Source: Anaerohalosphaera lusitana (GTDB lineage Bacteria; Planctomycetota; Phycisphaerae; Sedimentisphaerales; Anaerohalosphaeraceae). Taken from it: DNA of 64,000 nucleotides. The notes under the pieces are model-generated. The model was not told where the DNA came from. It saw nothing but the letters and a program-made list of their open reading frames with translations, and ran no database searches. The stretch covers positions 2,604,001 through 2,668,000 of the forward strand of contig NZ_CP019791.1 in the NCBI RefSeq assembly GCF_002007645.1. The letters run 5' to 3'. A program made the position numbers and the translations under genes. Every line of letters begins with the position of its first letter. Within the stretch, counting starts at the first letter, position 1. This document shows positions 1 to 8,805 of the stretch, piece by piece.

Positions 1-1
1 G

Positions 2-883
2 GGTTGCATCAATGCCGCGAATTTGACAAATCCGGCATACTTGCTCACTTGCAGGTCTGTCGGGCCATGCCCCAACCCCCGCTGACGCAATTTTATAACC
101 AATTTCGCTCACTTCGTCAATACCGCAGGCGAGTTTTTCCGACAAATACTTCCGACAAAACGCCTCCGCCATCGGACTTCTGCATGTGTTTCCGGTGCAT
201 ACAAAAGTGATCTTTACCGCCGAAAGCTCATTGAGCTGTTTCTCGGTATATGTTCCCTCTCTCAGGACGCTAAGGCGACCTTTGCTTACTTTTACCACGG
301 TGCTGCCTTTGCCTTCTCTGCAAGGTGCGCCCGGATCGGTCAATACAAGGTCGACCTTGCCCTTCAGGGACGCAAGCACCTCATCTGGTGTAACAGCAGG
401 GGGCTGACCAGCGTAATTCGCACTGGGCGCTACCGTGGGCCAGACGACGGTCTTGAGCAATTCCACTGCAACGGCATTGTCCGGGCATCTTACACCGAGT
501 GTCCCGTCACGGTAGAGCAGCGAAAAACTCTCTTCGCCGATCCGGTTTTTCAGGTCCTGATACTTGTCAGTTGCGATGTCAAATACTATCGTCAAAGGGC
601 CAGGCCACAGCTTTTCGACCAGTTTTCGAGCCCGATATGGTACATGCGGAACGTAACGGTCGAGCTGCGAAGCCTCACCGATGTGGAGCGTATAACGTTT
701 TTTCGGGGCTCGGCCCTTAACGTCATCGAGTCGTGCAATGGAGTCCTCCTTTGCACGGCAGGCAATCCCATAAACTGTTTCGGTGGGAAAAGCAACCAGC
801 CCACCATTTTCAACGGTTTTGGCCGCTCTGCGTATGGCTTCGGCCCTGTTTTGTTTGCTAAGAGTCATCAATTCTGTCTGCAT
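2..883 (-). CDS. Fused L-threonylcarbamoyladenylate synthase (Sua5/YrdC) - low-molecular-weight phosphatase, C-terminus cut by window edge
   Basis: Reads open from an ATG at 883 (or in-frame ATG at 868) to the window edge, at least 294 codons. Residues about 10-200 form a YrdC/Sua5 domain: the substrate-binding stretch GLVAFPTETVYGIA, then LWPGPLTIVF, and a late PTVAPSANYAGQPP. Sua5 makes threonylcarbamoyl-AMP from threonine, bicarbonate and ATP for the t6A modification at tRNA position 37. From about residue 235 a second domain starts with the phosphatase P-loop VCTGNTCRSPMAEAF (C-x5-R) and continues as SAGVGAWPDRPAS, typical of low-molecular-weight protein-tyrosine/arginine phosphatases. 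No stop or frame break separates the two, so this is one fused polypeptide. Both domains and the join are seen directly; the catalytic Asp loop of the phosphatase lies outside the window. Confidence 0.92.
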   Translation of the reverse strand, partial: MQTELMTLSKQNRAEAIRRAAKTVENGGLVAFPTETVYGIACRAKEDSIARLDDVKGRAPKKRYTLHIGEASQLDRYVPHVPYRARKLVEKLWPGPLTIVFDIATDKYQDLKNRIGEESFSLLYRDGTLGVRCPDNAVAVELLKTVVWPTVAPSANYAGQPPAVTPDEVLASLKGKVDLVLTDPGAPCREGKGSTVVKVSKGRLSVLREGTYTEKQLNELSAVKITFVCTGNTCRSPMAEAFCRKYLSEKLACGIDEVSEIGYKIASAGVGAWPDRPASEQVCRICQIRGIDAT

Positions 884-957
884 GCCCGCGAATATACACG
901 AAAACTGATTAAAATCTAACAAAAATACGGAAGTCTATGCTCTAAAGTCGTTTGCAT

Positions 958-986
958 TTGACACCGATATAAGCTCAGCGTAAACT
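958..986 (+). promoter_or_regulatory. Sigma-70-type promoter
   Basis: TTGACA at 958-963, a 17-bp spacer and TAAACT at 981-986. It would start a transcript near 993, about 38 nt before the ATG at 1031 of the sulfotransferase-like gene. Confidence 0.6.
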
Positions 987-1030
987 CTGGGTTAATTGTT
1001 TGTAAAATTTTTCTGAATGGTTCGATCTAA

Positions 1031-1612
1031 ATGCCTGAAAACGATGAATTTATAACAATAGTCTCCGGCTTGCCCCGTTCTGGGACCTCCATGATGATGC
1101 AGGCGCTGGAAGCCGGCGGAATTCCCATTCTCACGGATCACATTCGCAGCGCAGATGTGGACAATCCCAGGGGCTATTATGAATTCGAGGCCGTCAAAAA
1201 GACAAAAGAGGACCCTTCCTGGCTTCAGCAGGCACCTGGCAAGGCCGTCAAGATGATATATCGACTTCTGTATGACCTGCCGGAGGACCGTAATTACCAC
1301 GTCATCTTCATGGACCGGCCCCTGGAGGAGGTCATCGCATCCCAGAAGAAGATGCTCGAACGGCTGGGTAAGAAGGGGGGCGGTATCCCCGACGAGGCCA
1401 TGATAAAGGCCTTCGAGAAAGAGCTCGCCGCCTTTGATTCCTGGATTTCGACCAAAAAAAACTTCTCCGTGCTGCATATCGAACACCGGAAAATGATAGA
1501 ACAGCCGCTTGAGCAATGCCGCCTTATCGCGGATTTTCTGGATGGACGCGTTGATCCTCAGAAAATGGCGGAAGTGGTCGACCCGACGCTGCACAGAAAC
1601 GTTAAGCAGTGA
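1031..1612 (+). CDS. Small sulfotransferase-like P-loop protein
   Basis: 193 residues. The N-terminus carries IVSGLPRSGTSMMMQAL, the 5'-phosphosulfate-binding P-loop variant (PRSGTS) of sulfotransferases, followed by a short alpha/beta body; the later MDRPLEEVIASQ resembles the 3'-phosphate-binding R-x-P-x-E-x2-x-S region of the family. At under 200 residues it is shorter than most sulfotransferases, so it may be a minimal family member whose acceptor is unknown. It has its own promoter at 958-986 and diverges from the Sua5 fusion gene. No signal peptide is seen, so a cytoplasmic location is expected. Sulfotransferase fold is likely; an actual sulfation activity is inference. Confidence 0.75.
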   Translation: MPENDEFITIVSGLPRSGTSMMMQALEAGGIPILTDHIRSADVDNPRGYYEFEAVKKTKEDPSWLQQAPGKAVKMIYRLLYDLPEDRNYHVIFMDRPLEEVIASQKKMLERLGKKGGGIPDEAMIKAFEKELAAFDSWISTKKNFSVLHIEHRKMIEQPLEQCRLIADFLDGRVDPQKMAEVVDPTLHRNVKQ

Positions 1613-1679
1613 ATGCACCAACTGAAAAAGGTTTTAGGGCACAATTGTTTGAAAGCCCAACTTTTTTGCATGCATTTGC

Positions 1680-1708
1680 TTGCAATGCCAAACAAATCCT
1701 AGTAGAAT
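1680..1708 (+). promoter_or_regulatory. Promoter of tRNA-Pro
   Basis: TTGCAA at 1680-1685, 17-bp spacer, TAGAAT at 1703-1708. Predicted start near 1715, ten bases before the tRNA. Confidence 0.5.
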
Positions 1709-1724
1709 CCGAAATCTTATTGTC

Positions 1725-1799
1725 CGGGGTGTAGCTCAGCTTGGCTAGAGCGCCTGGTTTGGGACCAGGAGGTCGTAGGTTCGAATCCTGTCACCCCGA
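1725..1799 (+). tRNA. tRNA-Pro (anticodon TGG)
   Basis: A cloverleaf can be drawn: acceptor arms CGGGGTG and CACCCCG pair fully, the anticodon stem CCTGG/CCAGG encloses the loop TTTGGGA giving TGG, and the T-loop is TTCGAAT. The discriminator is A1799 and CCA is not encoded. Confidence 0.96.
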
Positions 1800-1807
1800 C
1801 TTACTAA

Positions 1808-1841
1808 AGCCTTGTAAACTAATGGTTTACAGGGCTTTTTT
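1808..1841 (+). terminator. Intrinsic terminator after tRNA-Pro
   Basis: An inverted repeat (AGCCTTGTAAAC / GTTTACAGGGCT) with a short loop, followed by a run of six T, directly after the tRNA. Confidence 0.85.
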
Positions 1842-2069
1842 CATGCCCGCGGTTGCCGCTTCCTGAACCGTCTGAACCCAAAGAGTTTCTGGATGAATGA
1901 AAGGGTTTGTCAGATTGAGTTTTTCCTGATATACTGCGATCGGCGTGGCGGCAGGAAATGGCGGAGCAAGCCGGATTTTTTCGGCGACACCTTGAACAAA
2001 TACCTGCAGATGATCCTTCCTGCACAGCTTGATTGCCGTTAACGGACTTTTCTTGGCAAAGGAGCTATC

Positions 2070-5000
2070 ATGGCGAAGGGCCTGTCAGCATTCATTCTAG
2101 CAGTAATTTGGAGTATTGTTTTGTGTTCAGCAAATCTTTCGGCGGCAAACAAGCTGTATGACACACTAGAAGAAAAGTGGGACCCCGAGGCATTGGGCAA
2201 TCATCGGGCTGTTGTCACTGTTGATAAAGCTGCCGAGATCGCGGCAGTAAGGATCGAATGGCGTCGTCCGGACACCGAGCCGGAAAACAAGGGCATCATC
2301 GTCATCGATGAACGGACCGGCAAGGCGATCGACAATGTACTCGCGGTCAGCGTCAACCGGGAAGCCGGCAAATTCCTGTTTCAGCCTCGCTCCGGCGAAG
2401 GCAGGTATTTTTTCTACTACATGCCCTACGAACTGACCGGAACATACTATCCTAAGGTAGAGTACAACGAGCCCGATTATGGCAGTCATGGGGACTGGCT
2501 CAAGGATGCAGCACTTGACCAGGACCAGTTAAATAAACTGTTTGAACAGAGCCCAAAAGCCGAAGTGATTCGGATCGAATCCATCAACGAATTCAGCGAT
2601 TTCGTTCCCATGGAGATGATCGCCACTACCGCTGAGACCGAAGAACTGATTTCGCAGAACCTCCAAAAAGACTTCCTCCTGTTTCCTGAAAGCAGGCTCA
2701 ATCCCATCAGAATGAAGCACGATCTGCCGTTGAAGTGGATCGAACCAGGCCCTTCCAACATCTTCCAGGGCAACGCCCGCAAGGGGGAGTTTTACGTTTT
2801 TCAGATAGGACTTTTTGCGGCACGTAAATCTGTCGATAGGGTGCAGGTTGAGTTCAGCGGATTGATGGATCCGACAAACGAAAAAGCTGTCCCCGCAACT
2901 GCATTCAGCAGTTTCAACACAGGCGGCATCAGTTGGGACGGCAGCAGATTTGCTAAGAATATTTCAGTTGAAAAAGGGGACATTCAGCCCCTGTGGATCG
3001 GTGTTCAGATACCCAAGGACATCGAGGCTGGAACATATAACAGTGACATTACGGTAAAGGCTGGCGGAGAATCACAAAGCATGGAACTTGAGCTGGAGGT
3101 TTCTTCCGAGACCGCGCCGAATGCCGGCGACGACGAACCATGGCTGCAGTCCAGACTGAGATGGCTTAACAGCAGAATAGCGTTGGACGACGAAATATTC
3201 GAACCTTACAAGCCAGTTTCAGTTGACGGCAGAACAGTCAGTATCCTGGGCCGCAAGATGACGATCGCGGATGACGGCTTACTCGCTTCGATAGACAGTC
3301 ACTTCACACCAGAGGTCACTGGCATATCGACTGAAGCGACCAAAGTGCTCGATAAGCCGCTCAAACTGGTCCTGGAAAACCAGGACGCCAATATTATGCA
3401 GCTCGAAAGCTCTGATATCACGATAGATAAAGTTGGCCCTGGAACCGTTAAATGGACGGCTGCGAGCTCTGCAGGCCCTCTGGAGGTCATTTGCAATGCT
3501 GTCGCCGAATTCGACGGCTTCGTCGGATACAGCCTCGAGATATCCAGCAGCGAGACGGTAAGTCTAAAAGACATAAGACTGCAAATCCCCATGTCGCCCA
3601 CAGCGAGCAAGTATATGATGGGCCTGGGTCGAAAGGGCGGCTTTGCACCGGATGAGTACAGTTGGAAGTGGGCGGTCGAAAAGAATCAGGACGGAGCCTG
3701 GATCGGCGGCGTCAATGCGGGGCTTCAGTTTTCGCTCAGGGATGAAAACTATCGCAGGCCGTTGAACACCAATTTCTATCAATTGAATCCTCTGCTCATG
3801 CCCAAAAGCTGGGACAACGACGGCAAGGGCGGTTGCGAACTGAGACGCGATGACGACGGCGGAATAACCGTGACAGCTTACAGCGGGCCTCGGACGATCC
3901 AGCCGGGCGAAAAACTTTACTATAACTTCAATTTGCTGATCACGCCTTTCAAACCGATCGACATGAGATCGGTATGGAACACGCGATTCTACCATTCATA
4001 CAAACCCATCGACCAGATCGCCGAAGTAGGCGCAAACACCGTCAACATTCACCACGCCACGCCCATAAACCCATACATCAATTATCCGTTCATTCGTCCC
4101 GAGCAGATGAAGGACTATATCGATCAGGCCCATAAGCGAGACATGCGTGTCAAGATTTATTACACCGTCAGAGAACTGGCCAATCGCGCCGCCGAACTGT
4201 TTGCGCTTCGAAGTTTAGGCGACGAGATATTCTCATCCGGTCCTGGCGGCGGCTACAGTTGGCTGCAGGAGCATTTGCGTGAGGATTACATCGCAGGCTG
4301 GTATGTAGACAGATACCGGGACGCGTCAGTGGTCAACAGCGGCACATCACGTTGGCACAATTACTATCTTGAAGGGCTCAACTGGCTGACAAAAAACGTG
4401 GGCATCGACGGCATTTATATCGACGATCTGGCGTTTGACCGTACCGTGATGAAACGGCTAAGAAAAATACTCGAGCGAAATCGCCCCGATCCTATGATCG
4501 ACCTGCATTCAGCGAATCAGTTCAATCCCCGCGACGGTTTCGCAAACAGCGCAAACCTGTACCTCGAACATTTCCCATATATCGACCGCCTGTGGTTCGG
4601 CGAGTATTTTGAATACGACCTCGGCCCCGACTACTGGCTGGTGGAAGTCTCTGGAATACCGTTTGGATTGACCGGTGAGATGCTGCAGGATGGCGGCAAT
4701 CCATGGCGGGGCATGATCTACGGCATGACCGCACGGGCACCAAGGAACGAATATCCTAAACGCCTTTGGAAAGTCTGGGATGAGTTTGGCATTCAGGATT
4801 CACGGATGCTCGGCTACTGGTCCGACAACTGCCCGGTACGGACTTCCAGGCCGGATGTTGCAGTAAGTGCGTTTGTCAAGGAAGGCGAAACGATGATCGC
4901 ACTGGCTAGCTGGGCGGACGAAGATGTCAAAGTCCAGCTTCAGATCGACTGGGATGAACTGGGACTGGACAAAGACAGGTCCAAACTTTATGCGAAAACC

Positions 5001-5093
5001 ATCGAGGGATTCCAGCCCCAGAAGGTCTTCCGCCCTGATGAGGCAATTACGGTTCCCGCTGGCAAAGGCTGGCTGCTCGGCATACGCGAGTAA
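2070..5093 (+). CDS. Large secreted glycoside-hydrolase-like protein (DUF6067/GH123-like layout)
   Basis: 1007 residues with an N-terminal signal peptide (hydrophobic AFILAVIWSIVLCSANLSA). The N-terminal half is beta-rich. The second half looks like a TIM barrel: NTVNIHHATPINPYINYPF, then AHKRDMRVKIYYTVREL, then GIDGIYIDDLAFDR around residue 780, whose paired Asp sits where barrel glycosidases carry acidic catalytic or binding residues. A final beta domain (about 930-1007) closes the protein. This arrangement resembles the DUF6067 and GH123-type proteins common in planctomycetes and Bacteroidetes. The substrate cannot be read from the sequence and no transporter or sulfatase sits beside it. 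It lies alone between tRNA-Pro and the convergent bioF, 13 bp from the bioF stop. Confidence 0.8.
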   Translation: MAKGLSAFILAVIWSIVLCSANLSAANKLYDTLEEKWDPEALGNHRAVVTVDKAAEIAAVRIEWRRPDTEPENKGIIVIDERTGKAIDNVLAVSVNREAGKFLFQPRSGEGRYFFYYMPYELTGTYYPKVEYNEPDYGSHGDWLKDAALDQDQLNKLFEQSPKAEVIRIESINEFSDFVPMEMIATTAETEELISQNLQKDFLLFPESRLNPIRMKHDLPLKWIEPGPSNIFQGNARKGEFYVFQIGLFAARKSVDRVQVEFSGLMDPTNEKAVPATAFSSFNTGGISWDGSRFAKNISVEKGDIQPLWIGVQIPKDIEAGTYNSDITVKAGGESQSMELELEVSSETAPNAGDDEPWLQSRLRWLNSRIALDDEIFEPYKPVSVDGRTVSILGRKMTIADDGLLASIDSHFTPEVTGISTEATKVLDKPLKLVLENQDANIMQLESSDITIDKVGPGTVKWTAASSAGPLEVICNAVAEFDGFVGYSLEISSSETVSLKDIRLQIPMSPTASKYMMGLGRKGGFAPDEYSWKWAVEKNQDGAWIGGVNAGLQFSLRDENYRRPLNTNFYQLNPLLMPKSWDNDGKGGCELRRDDDGGITVTAYSGPRTIQPGEKLYYNFNLLITPFKPIDMRSVWNTRFYHSYKPIDQIAEVGANTVNIHHATPINPYINYPFIRPEQMKDYIDQAHKRDMRVKIYYTVRELANRAAELFALRSLGDEIFSSGPGGGYSWLQEHLREDYIAGWYVDRYRDASVVNSGTSRWHNYYLEGLNWLTKNVGIDGIYIDDLAFDRTVMKRLRKILERNRPDPMIDLHSANQFNPRDGFANSANLYLEHFPYIDRLWFGEYFEYDLGPDYWLVEVSGIPFGLTGEMLQDGGNPWRGMIYGMTARAPRNEYPKRLWKVWDEFGIQDSRMLGYWSDNCPVRTSRPDVAVSAFVKEGETMIALASWADEDVKVQLQIDWDELGLDKDRSKLYAKTIEGFQPQKVFRPDEAITVPAGKGWLLGIRE

Positions 5094-5106
5094 ATAGTTG
5101 GACTTT

Positions 5107-6282
5107 TCAGAGATGGTTATCGGTCCTGAAAGCGACGAGTGATTCGATCAGACCGTCAATCTGGGCCTTCGTATGGTCGGCCTGAAGCGATATCCTGAGC
5201 CTTGCAGAACCGGGCGGCACAGTAGGCGGGCGGATAGCTACAACAAAATAACCGTCCTCCAACAGCTTCGCTGCCGCTTTAAGTGCCGTTTCGTCCCGAC
5301 CGAGGATGACGGGAATAATGTACGTTTCGCTCCGGCCGATCTCAAATCCAGTTTTTTGCAGCTCGCTGCGAGCATACGAAGCAAGCTCGCATAGACTTTG
5401 CCTGCGTTGCGGCTCTGTCCTGACGACCTCAAGAGCGGCCAATATCGCTGCACAGTTGACCGGTGAGCAGGCTGTGCTGTATATGAACGACCTTGCACCA
5501 TTTACGAGATAATCAACTACCGGCCGTGAGCCCGCGACTATCGCACCACTCGCCGCAAACGCCTTACCCAGCGGCGAAATCAGAATATCGATCTTGTCCA
5601 AAACGCCGGTCTGCTCGGCAAGTCCCGCACCGCACCGGCCCAGACATCCTATGGAATGAGCCTCATCCACGATCAAATACGCATTATACCTGTCTCTGAG
5701 CCTGATCAGTTCCTCCAGAGGCGCGAGCTCACCGTCCATTGAGAAGACCGATTCGGTCACGATAAACTTCCTCTGATGGTTCGACTCGGTCAGAAGCTTT
5801 TCCAGACGGTCGAGTCTGTTCTTGCGGTAAGTTCGAAAATCCGCCTCGCCCGCCAGACAGCCGTCTATAATCGAAGCATGGTCGAGTTTGTCCAAAAGAA
5901 CCAGATCACCCTTTTGCGGGATAGTCTTCAGCACCGCCTGATTAGCCGCCCAGCCCGATGAAAAAAGCAGTGCAGCTTCGAAACCAAGAAAATCCGCGAA
6001 TTCTCTCTCGATCCCAACATGTGTCGGGCTCGTACCGCAGATCAGCCGCGATCCCCCGCTGCCGTACCCAAAATCCGATACTGCCTGCTGAACTTCCTTT
6101 TTTATCTTGTCGTGATCTGCTATAGATAGATAATTATTACTCGAGAAATTGACCACTCGCTGCCCGGTCTCTGCGATCTGTGCGACCGCCGCAGCGCTGT
6201 TGACCAACGGCCTCAACTGACGAAAACGCGAACGCAATCGCAGGTCTTTGAGTTGATTTTGTAGATATTCGAATCGTTCCAT
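5107..6282 (-). CDS. bioF: 8-amino-7-oxononanoate synthase
   Basis: 391 residues, normal length for BioF, a PLP enzyme joining pimeloyl-thioester and alanine at the start of the biotin ring pathway. Seen: FSSNNYLSIADH, the glycine-rich GYGSGGSRLICGTSPTH, the Asp-containing IVDEAHSIGCLG, and the PLP-lysine segment SPLGKAFAASGA with the candidate Schiff-base Lys at residue 240. Related alpha-oxoamine synthases (Kbl, serine palmitoyltransferase) share this fold. The presence of bioB at 33.6 kb supports biotin, but no other bio gene is nearby, so the pathway is scattered here. Monocistronic, convergent with the preceding hydrolase. Confidence 0.88.
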   Translation of the reverse strand: MERFEYLQNQLKDLRLRSRFRQLRPLVNSAAAVAQIAETGQRVVNFSSNNYLSIADHDKIKKEVQQAVSDFGYGSGGSRLICGTSPTHVGIEREFADFLGFEAALLFSSGWAANQAVLKTIPQKGDLVLLDKLDHASIIDGCLAGEADFRTYRKNRLDRLEKLLTESNHQRKFIVTESVFSMDGELAPLEELIRLRDRYNAYLIVDEAHSIGCLGRCGAGLAEQTGVLDKIDILISPLGKAFAASGAIVAGSRPVVDYLVNGARSFIYSTACSPVNCAAILAALEVVRTEPQRRQSLCELASYARSELQKTGFEIGRSETYIIPVILGRDETALKAAAKLLEDGYFVVAIRPPTVPPGSARLRISLQADHTKAQIDGLIESLVAFRTDNHL

Positions 6283-6368
6283 GGTAGAATTTTAGATTGA
6301 ACAGCTCGGCTGATTGGGCGATATTATATACAACAACCTGGCATTAAGATATAGTTTTTGGGCTAATT

Positions 6369-7214
6369 ATGGGTATCTACGACAGAGACTACACAAAAAA
6401 CATGTACTCCGGCGGCGGAGGCGGGGGTGGTATGCGACTTGCCATGCCTTCATTAACCCCCATTGTAAAATGGCTCCTGATGATCAATCTGGGCGTTTTC
6501 CTTGCAATGTTCATGATTCCGCCGATCGCAAACTTGTTCGTACGGCTATTCGCAGTCTGGGCATCTCCCTGGTGGGAGTCACTGCTTGTTTGGCGATACA
6601 TAAGTTATCAGTTCCTGCACGGCGGCTTTTTGCACGTGCTGTTCAACATGCTCGGTCTTTACTTCTTTGGAACCATGCTCGAACGCACCTGGGGATCTAA
6701 GCATTTCCTGCGTTTCTACCTGACCTGCGGCGCTGTGGGCGGCATTGTATATCCCCTCATGGTTTTCGCTAATGTAATACAGCCGGGATTCCTTCTAGGC
6801 GCCAGCGGCTCTGTCTACGGCATAATTGCCGCAGTAGCAATACTTTATCCCCGGGTCCGAGTCTACATCTACGGCATATTCCCGGTCCCGATGTGGGTCC
6901 TGGGCCTTATCATCCTTTTTGCGTCAATCGCCAGCTTCCAGAGCGGCGACAATGCCGGCGGACAGGTCGCACACCTTGCCGGCCTTGCTACCGGGGCAGT
7001 CTGGGTATACTGGAAACCGTTACAGAACAAGGCCAGAATTAAGAAGCAGCACGGCAAATGGACCGAAAAGATTCAGCAGGAACGCCGATTTCAAAAAGAC
7101 GTGGACCACATACTCGCAAAGGTCCACAAACATGGCATCAAGAGCCTTAGCCGTAAGGAAAAGAAGATTTTGAAGCAGGCTACCGACAGAGAGCAAAAGC
7201 AGAATATGCGATAA
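6369..7214 (+). CDS. Rhomboid-family intramembrane serine protease
   Basis: 281 residues with about six membrane segments. The active-site motif GASG gives candidate Ser146, and VAHLAGLATG gives the partner His202; FLHGGFLHVLFNMLGLYFFG is the conserved L1/helix-2 region. The N-terminus has an unusual run of seven glycines (YSGGGGGGGM) and the C-terminus is a lysine/arginine-rich cytoplasmic tail of about 70 residues. Rhomboids cleave single-pass membrane proteins within the bilayer; the target here is unknown. A strong intrinsic terminator follows the stop at once, so it is a single-gene unit. Confidence 0.93.
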   Translation: MGIYDRDYTKNMYSGGGGGGGMRLAMPSLTPIVKWLLMINLGVFLAMFMIPPIANLFVRLFAVWASPWWESLLVWRYISYQFLHGGFLHVLFNMLGLYFFGTMLERTWGSKHFLRFYLTCGAVGGIVYPLMVFANVIQPGFLLGASGSVYGIIAAVAILYPRVRVYIYGIFPVPMWVLGLIILFASIASFQSGDNAGGQVAHLAGLATGAVWVYWKPLQNKARIKKQHGKWTEKIQQERRFQKDVDHILAKVHKHGIKSLSRKEKKILKQATDREQKQNMR

Positions 7215-7215
7215 A

Positions 7216-7250
7216 AAAGGCGGACAGTCCCTCGGGAGCCGTCCGCCTTT
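7216..7250 (+). terminator. Intrinsic terminator after the rhomboid gene
   Basis: AAGGCGGAC and GTCCGCCTT form a perfect stem around a GC-rich loop, followed by a short T-run. The A-run upstream could let it act on both strands. Confidence 0.88.
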
Positions 7251-7277
7251 AAAATCCGTTAAGTATGAGAATTTTTA

Positions 7278-7437
7278 GAAGCTGTTTCAAAACTGCTTTT
7301 GGCTTGCCGGCGAGCAATTTTTTCGTGTCGGCAAGGCGTGTAAAACCGGCAATAGCTATTCTATTGACGGTTTTGCACAACGCAGCCGAACGGAAAAAGG
7401 GCCGCCGAAAGGCAAATCTGAGTTTAGAAACCGCTTC
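7278..7437 (+). repeat. 160-bp imperfect palindrome, MITE-like, flanked by TA
   Basis: The left end GAAGCTGTTTCAAAACT and the reverse complement of the right end, GAAGCGGTTTCTAAACT, differ at two positions, and the similarity continues inward to a central palindrome (CAATAG...CTATTG near 7357), so the element folds on itself along its length. It is bounded by TA on both sides (7276-7277 and 7438-7439), as expected for elements moved by IS630/Tc1-type transposases. There is no ORF. The right TA supplies the first two bases of the TAG stop of the neighbouring minus-strand gene. The family and mobilising transposase are inferred; none is in this window. Confidence 0.7.
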
Positions 7438-8306
7438 TAGTCCCAGTCAAGTGACTCGGTCTGTCCTAGCAATTCCTTCATCCGTTTTTCAATGTTCTTC
7501 TGTTTCTGCTCATTCAGCTCTTCAAGCTGTGCTTTCTGTTTCTCCACGGCATTCTTGAGCCTCTCAAGCCGTTCGAGCAGCTCCTTATATCGTAATTCTT
7601 TCTTCTGCAGTATAAGATCAAACCTGCGTTCAACTATATCGCGCAGCTCCGCGTTGATCTGCTCCTTTTCTTCTTCCCCAGCCGTTTTCAGATTTTTAAG
7701 AAGGGCGTCACGTTCCTGCTGCAGTTTGATATCTTCCATCAGCACCTCAGCAAGCTCAGGATTCCTCCGCTCCATATCCATGATGCCGCCATACTCTTTT
7801 CTGCTCTTGCGATACTCTTCGAAATAATCATCCGGAGACTTTTCCCGCAGGTTTCTAAGCCTTTCCGCTTCTGCCGGATAATTCTCATCGAGCCATTCGA
7901 AATATCTTTCCTGGTCGCGCTCGAAATGCCACCTTGCGCGTTCACGGAAGCCTCGGCCCCGCTCCTCGTCTCCAGGCCCACGTCCTCTTCCGCGCATATC
8001 TCTTTCCGGTCCCTGACCTCGGCCCAAACCTTCTCTCTGCCTGCCGAACTCATCTCTCATCTCAGCCATGAACTGGTCAGGATTTGACTCTCTGAGTCTG
8101 CGAAGTTCGCGAGCCCGCTCAGGCTGAGACTCACCAAGGCGTTCCAGCCATTGATCGATGCGGCTTTCCATGTCGCCCGGACCTCGTTCACCGGCCCGCC
8201 AGTCACGTTCAGGTCTGTCCACACGCGGACCGTCTTCACCCCACGCGGGTAACGTAAGCGTAACCACAGCAAATATAATCAGAGATAATTTGTGACTATT
8301 TGACAT
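7437..8306 (-). CDS. Secreted Arg/Glu-rich coiled-coil protein of the ECF sigma operon
   Basis: 289 residues: signal peptide (LIIFAVVTLTLPAWGEDG), a middle rich in Arg, Gly and Glu (RGRGRGPGDEERGRGF), then about 150 residues of predicted coiled coil (ERLERLKNAVEKQKAQLEEL). I do not recognise a named family; the layout recalls periplasmic Spy/CpxP-like or zinc-resistance-associated helical proteins but without their motifs. It follows the sigma factor and the membrane protein in the same direction with a 4-bp gap, so it is probably the envelope output or sensor partner of that system. Its TAG stop is formed where the palindromic element 7278-7437 begins. Confidence 0.75.
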   Translation of the reverse strand: MSNSHKLSLIIFAVVTLTLPAWGEDGPRVDRPERDWRAGERGPGDMESRIDQWLERLGESQPERARELRRLRESNPDQFMAEMRDEFGRQREGLGRGQGPERDMRGRGRGPGDEERGRGFRERARWHFERDQERYFEWLDENYPAEAERLRNLREKSPDDYFEEYRKSRKEYGGIMDMERRNPELAEVLMEDIKLQQERDALLKNLKTAGEEEKEQINAELRDIVERRFDLILQKKELRYKELLERLERLKNAVEKQKAQLEELNEQKQKNIEKRMKELLGQTESLDWD

Positions 8307-8310
8307 CCTC

Positions 8311-8805
8311 TTATCCTTTCCAGAAATTTCCTGCTATTTCGTCGAATTCACTTTCGAGCTCGTCCAGGTCATCGCTTTCAGATGCATCCCAGCCGCCGGT
8401 ACGGACCTGCACAAAGCTTTCCTCGATCTCCTCGAACTCCGCATACAGCTCACTTTCGTCAAGCGATTTACTGTCGAATGCATATACCGACGAACTCTGT
8501 TCCGGTTCCACACGGGTATTAAGTGTATCTGTAGTAAACAAGATGCTGATTGCTATGAGCAAGACCGCAGCAACTGAGCCGGCAACTCTAAACGCATATC
8601 GTCTTTTCCGTCGACCGGAGAGTTCAGCACCAAGCAGATCCTTTACATTATTGACTGCCTGTCCGGATGGATGTGGAGACGTAAACCTGCTCATAAGCTC
8701 ATCGCCATCAGCTATCTCCCGCTCGATCTGCGACGCTGACGCATCATCGTAAAAGCGATTAAGCAAGGTTTTCAGATTTTCGTTGTTCGTTTTCATTTGG
8801 CTCAC
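8311..8805 (-). CDS. Single-pass membrane protein, probable anti-sigma factor
   Basis: 164 residues. One membrane helix (FRVAGSVAAVLLIAISILF, about residues 70-90) separates a cytoplasmic N-terminal part from an acidic extracytoplasmic tail rich in Asp, Glu and Ser. The gene starts inside the end of the ECF sigma gene (47-bp overlap in another frame), which implies translational coupling. No zinc-binding HxxxCxxC anti-sigma motif is visible, so the anti-sigma role rests on position, topology and the N-terminal helical segment only. Confidence 0.75.
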   Translation of the reverse strand: MSQMKTNNENLKTLLNRFYDDASASQIEREIADGDELMSRFTSPHPSGQAVNNVKDLLGAELSGRRKRRYAFRVAGSVAAVLLIAISILFTTDTLNTRVEPEQSSSVYAFDSKSLDESELYAEFEEIEESFVQVRTGGWDASESDDLDELESEFDEIAGNFWKG

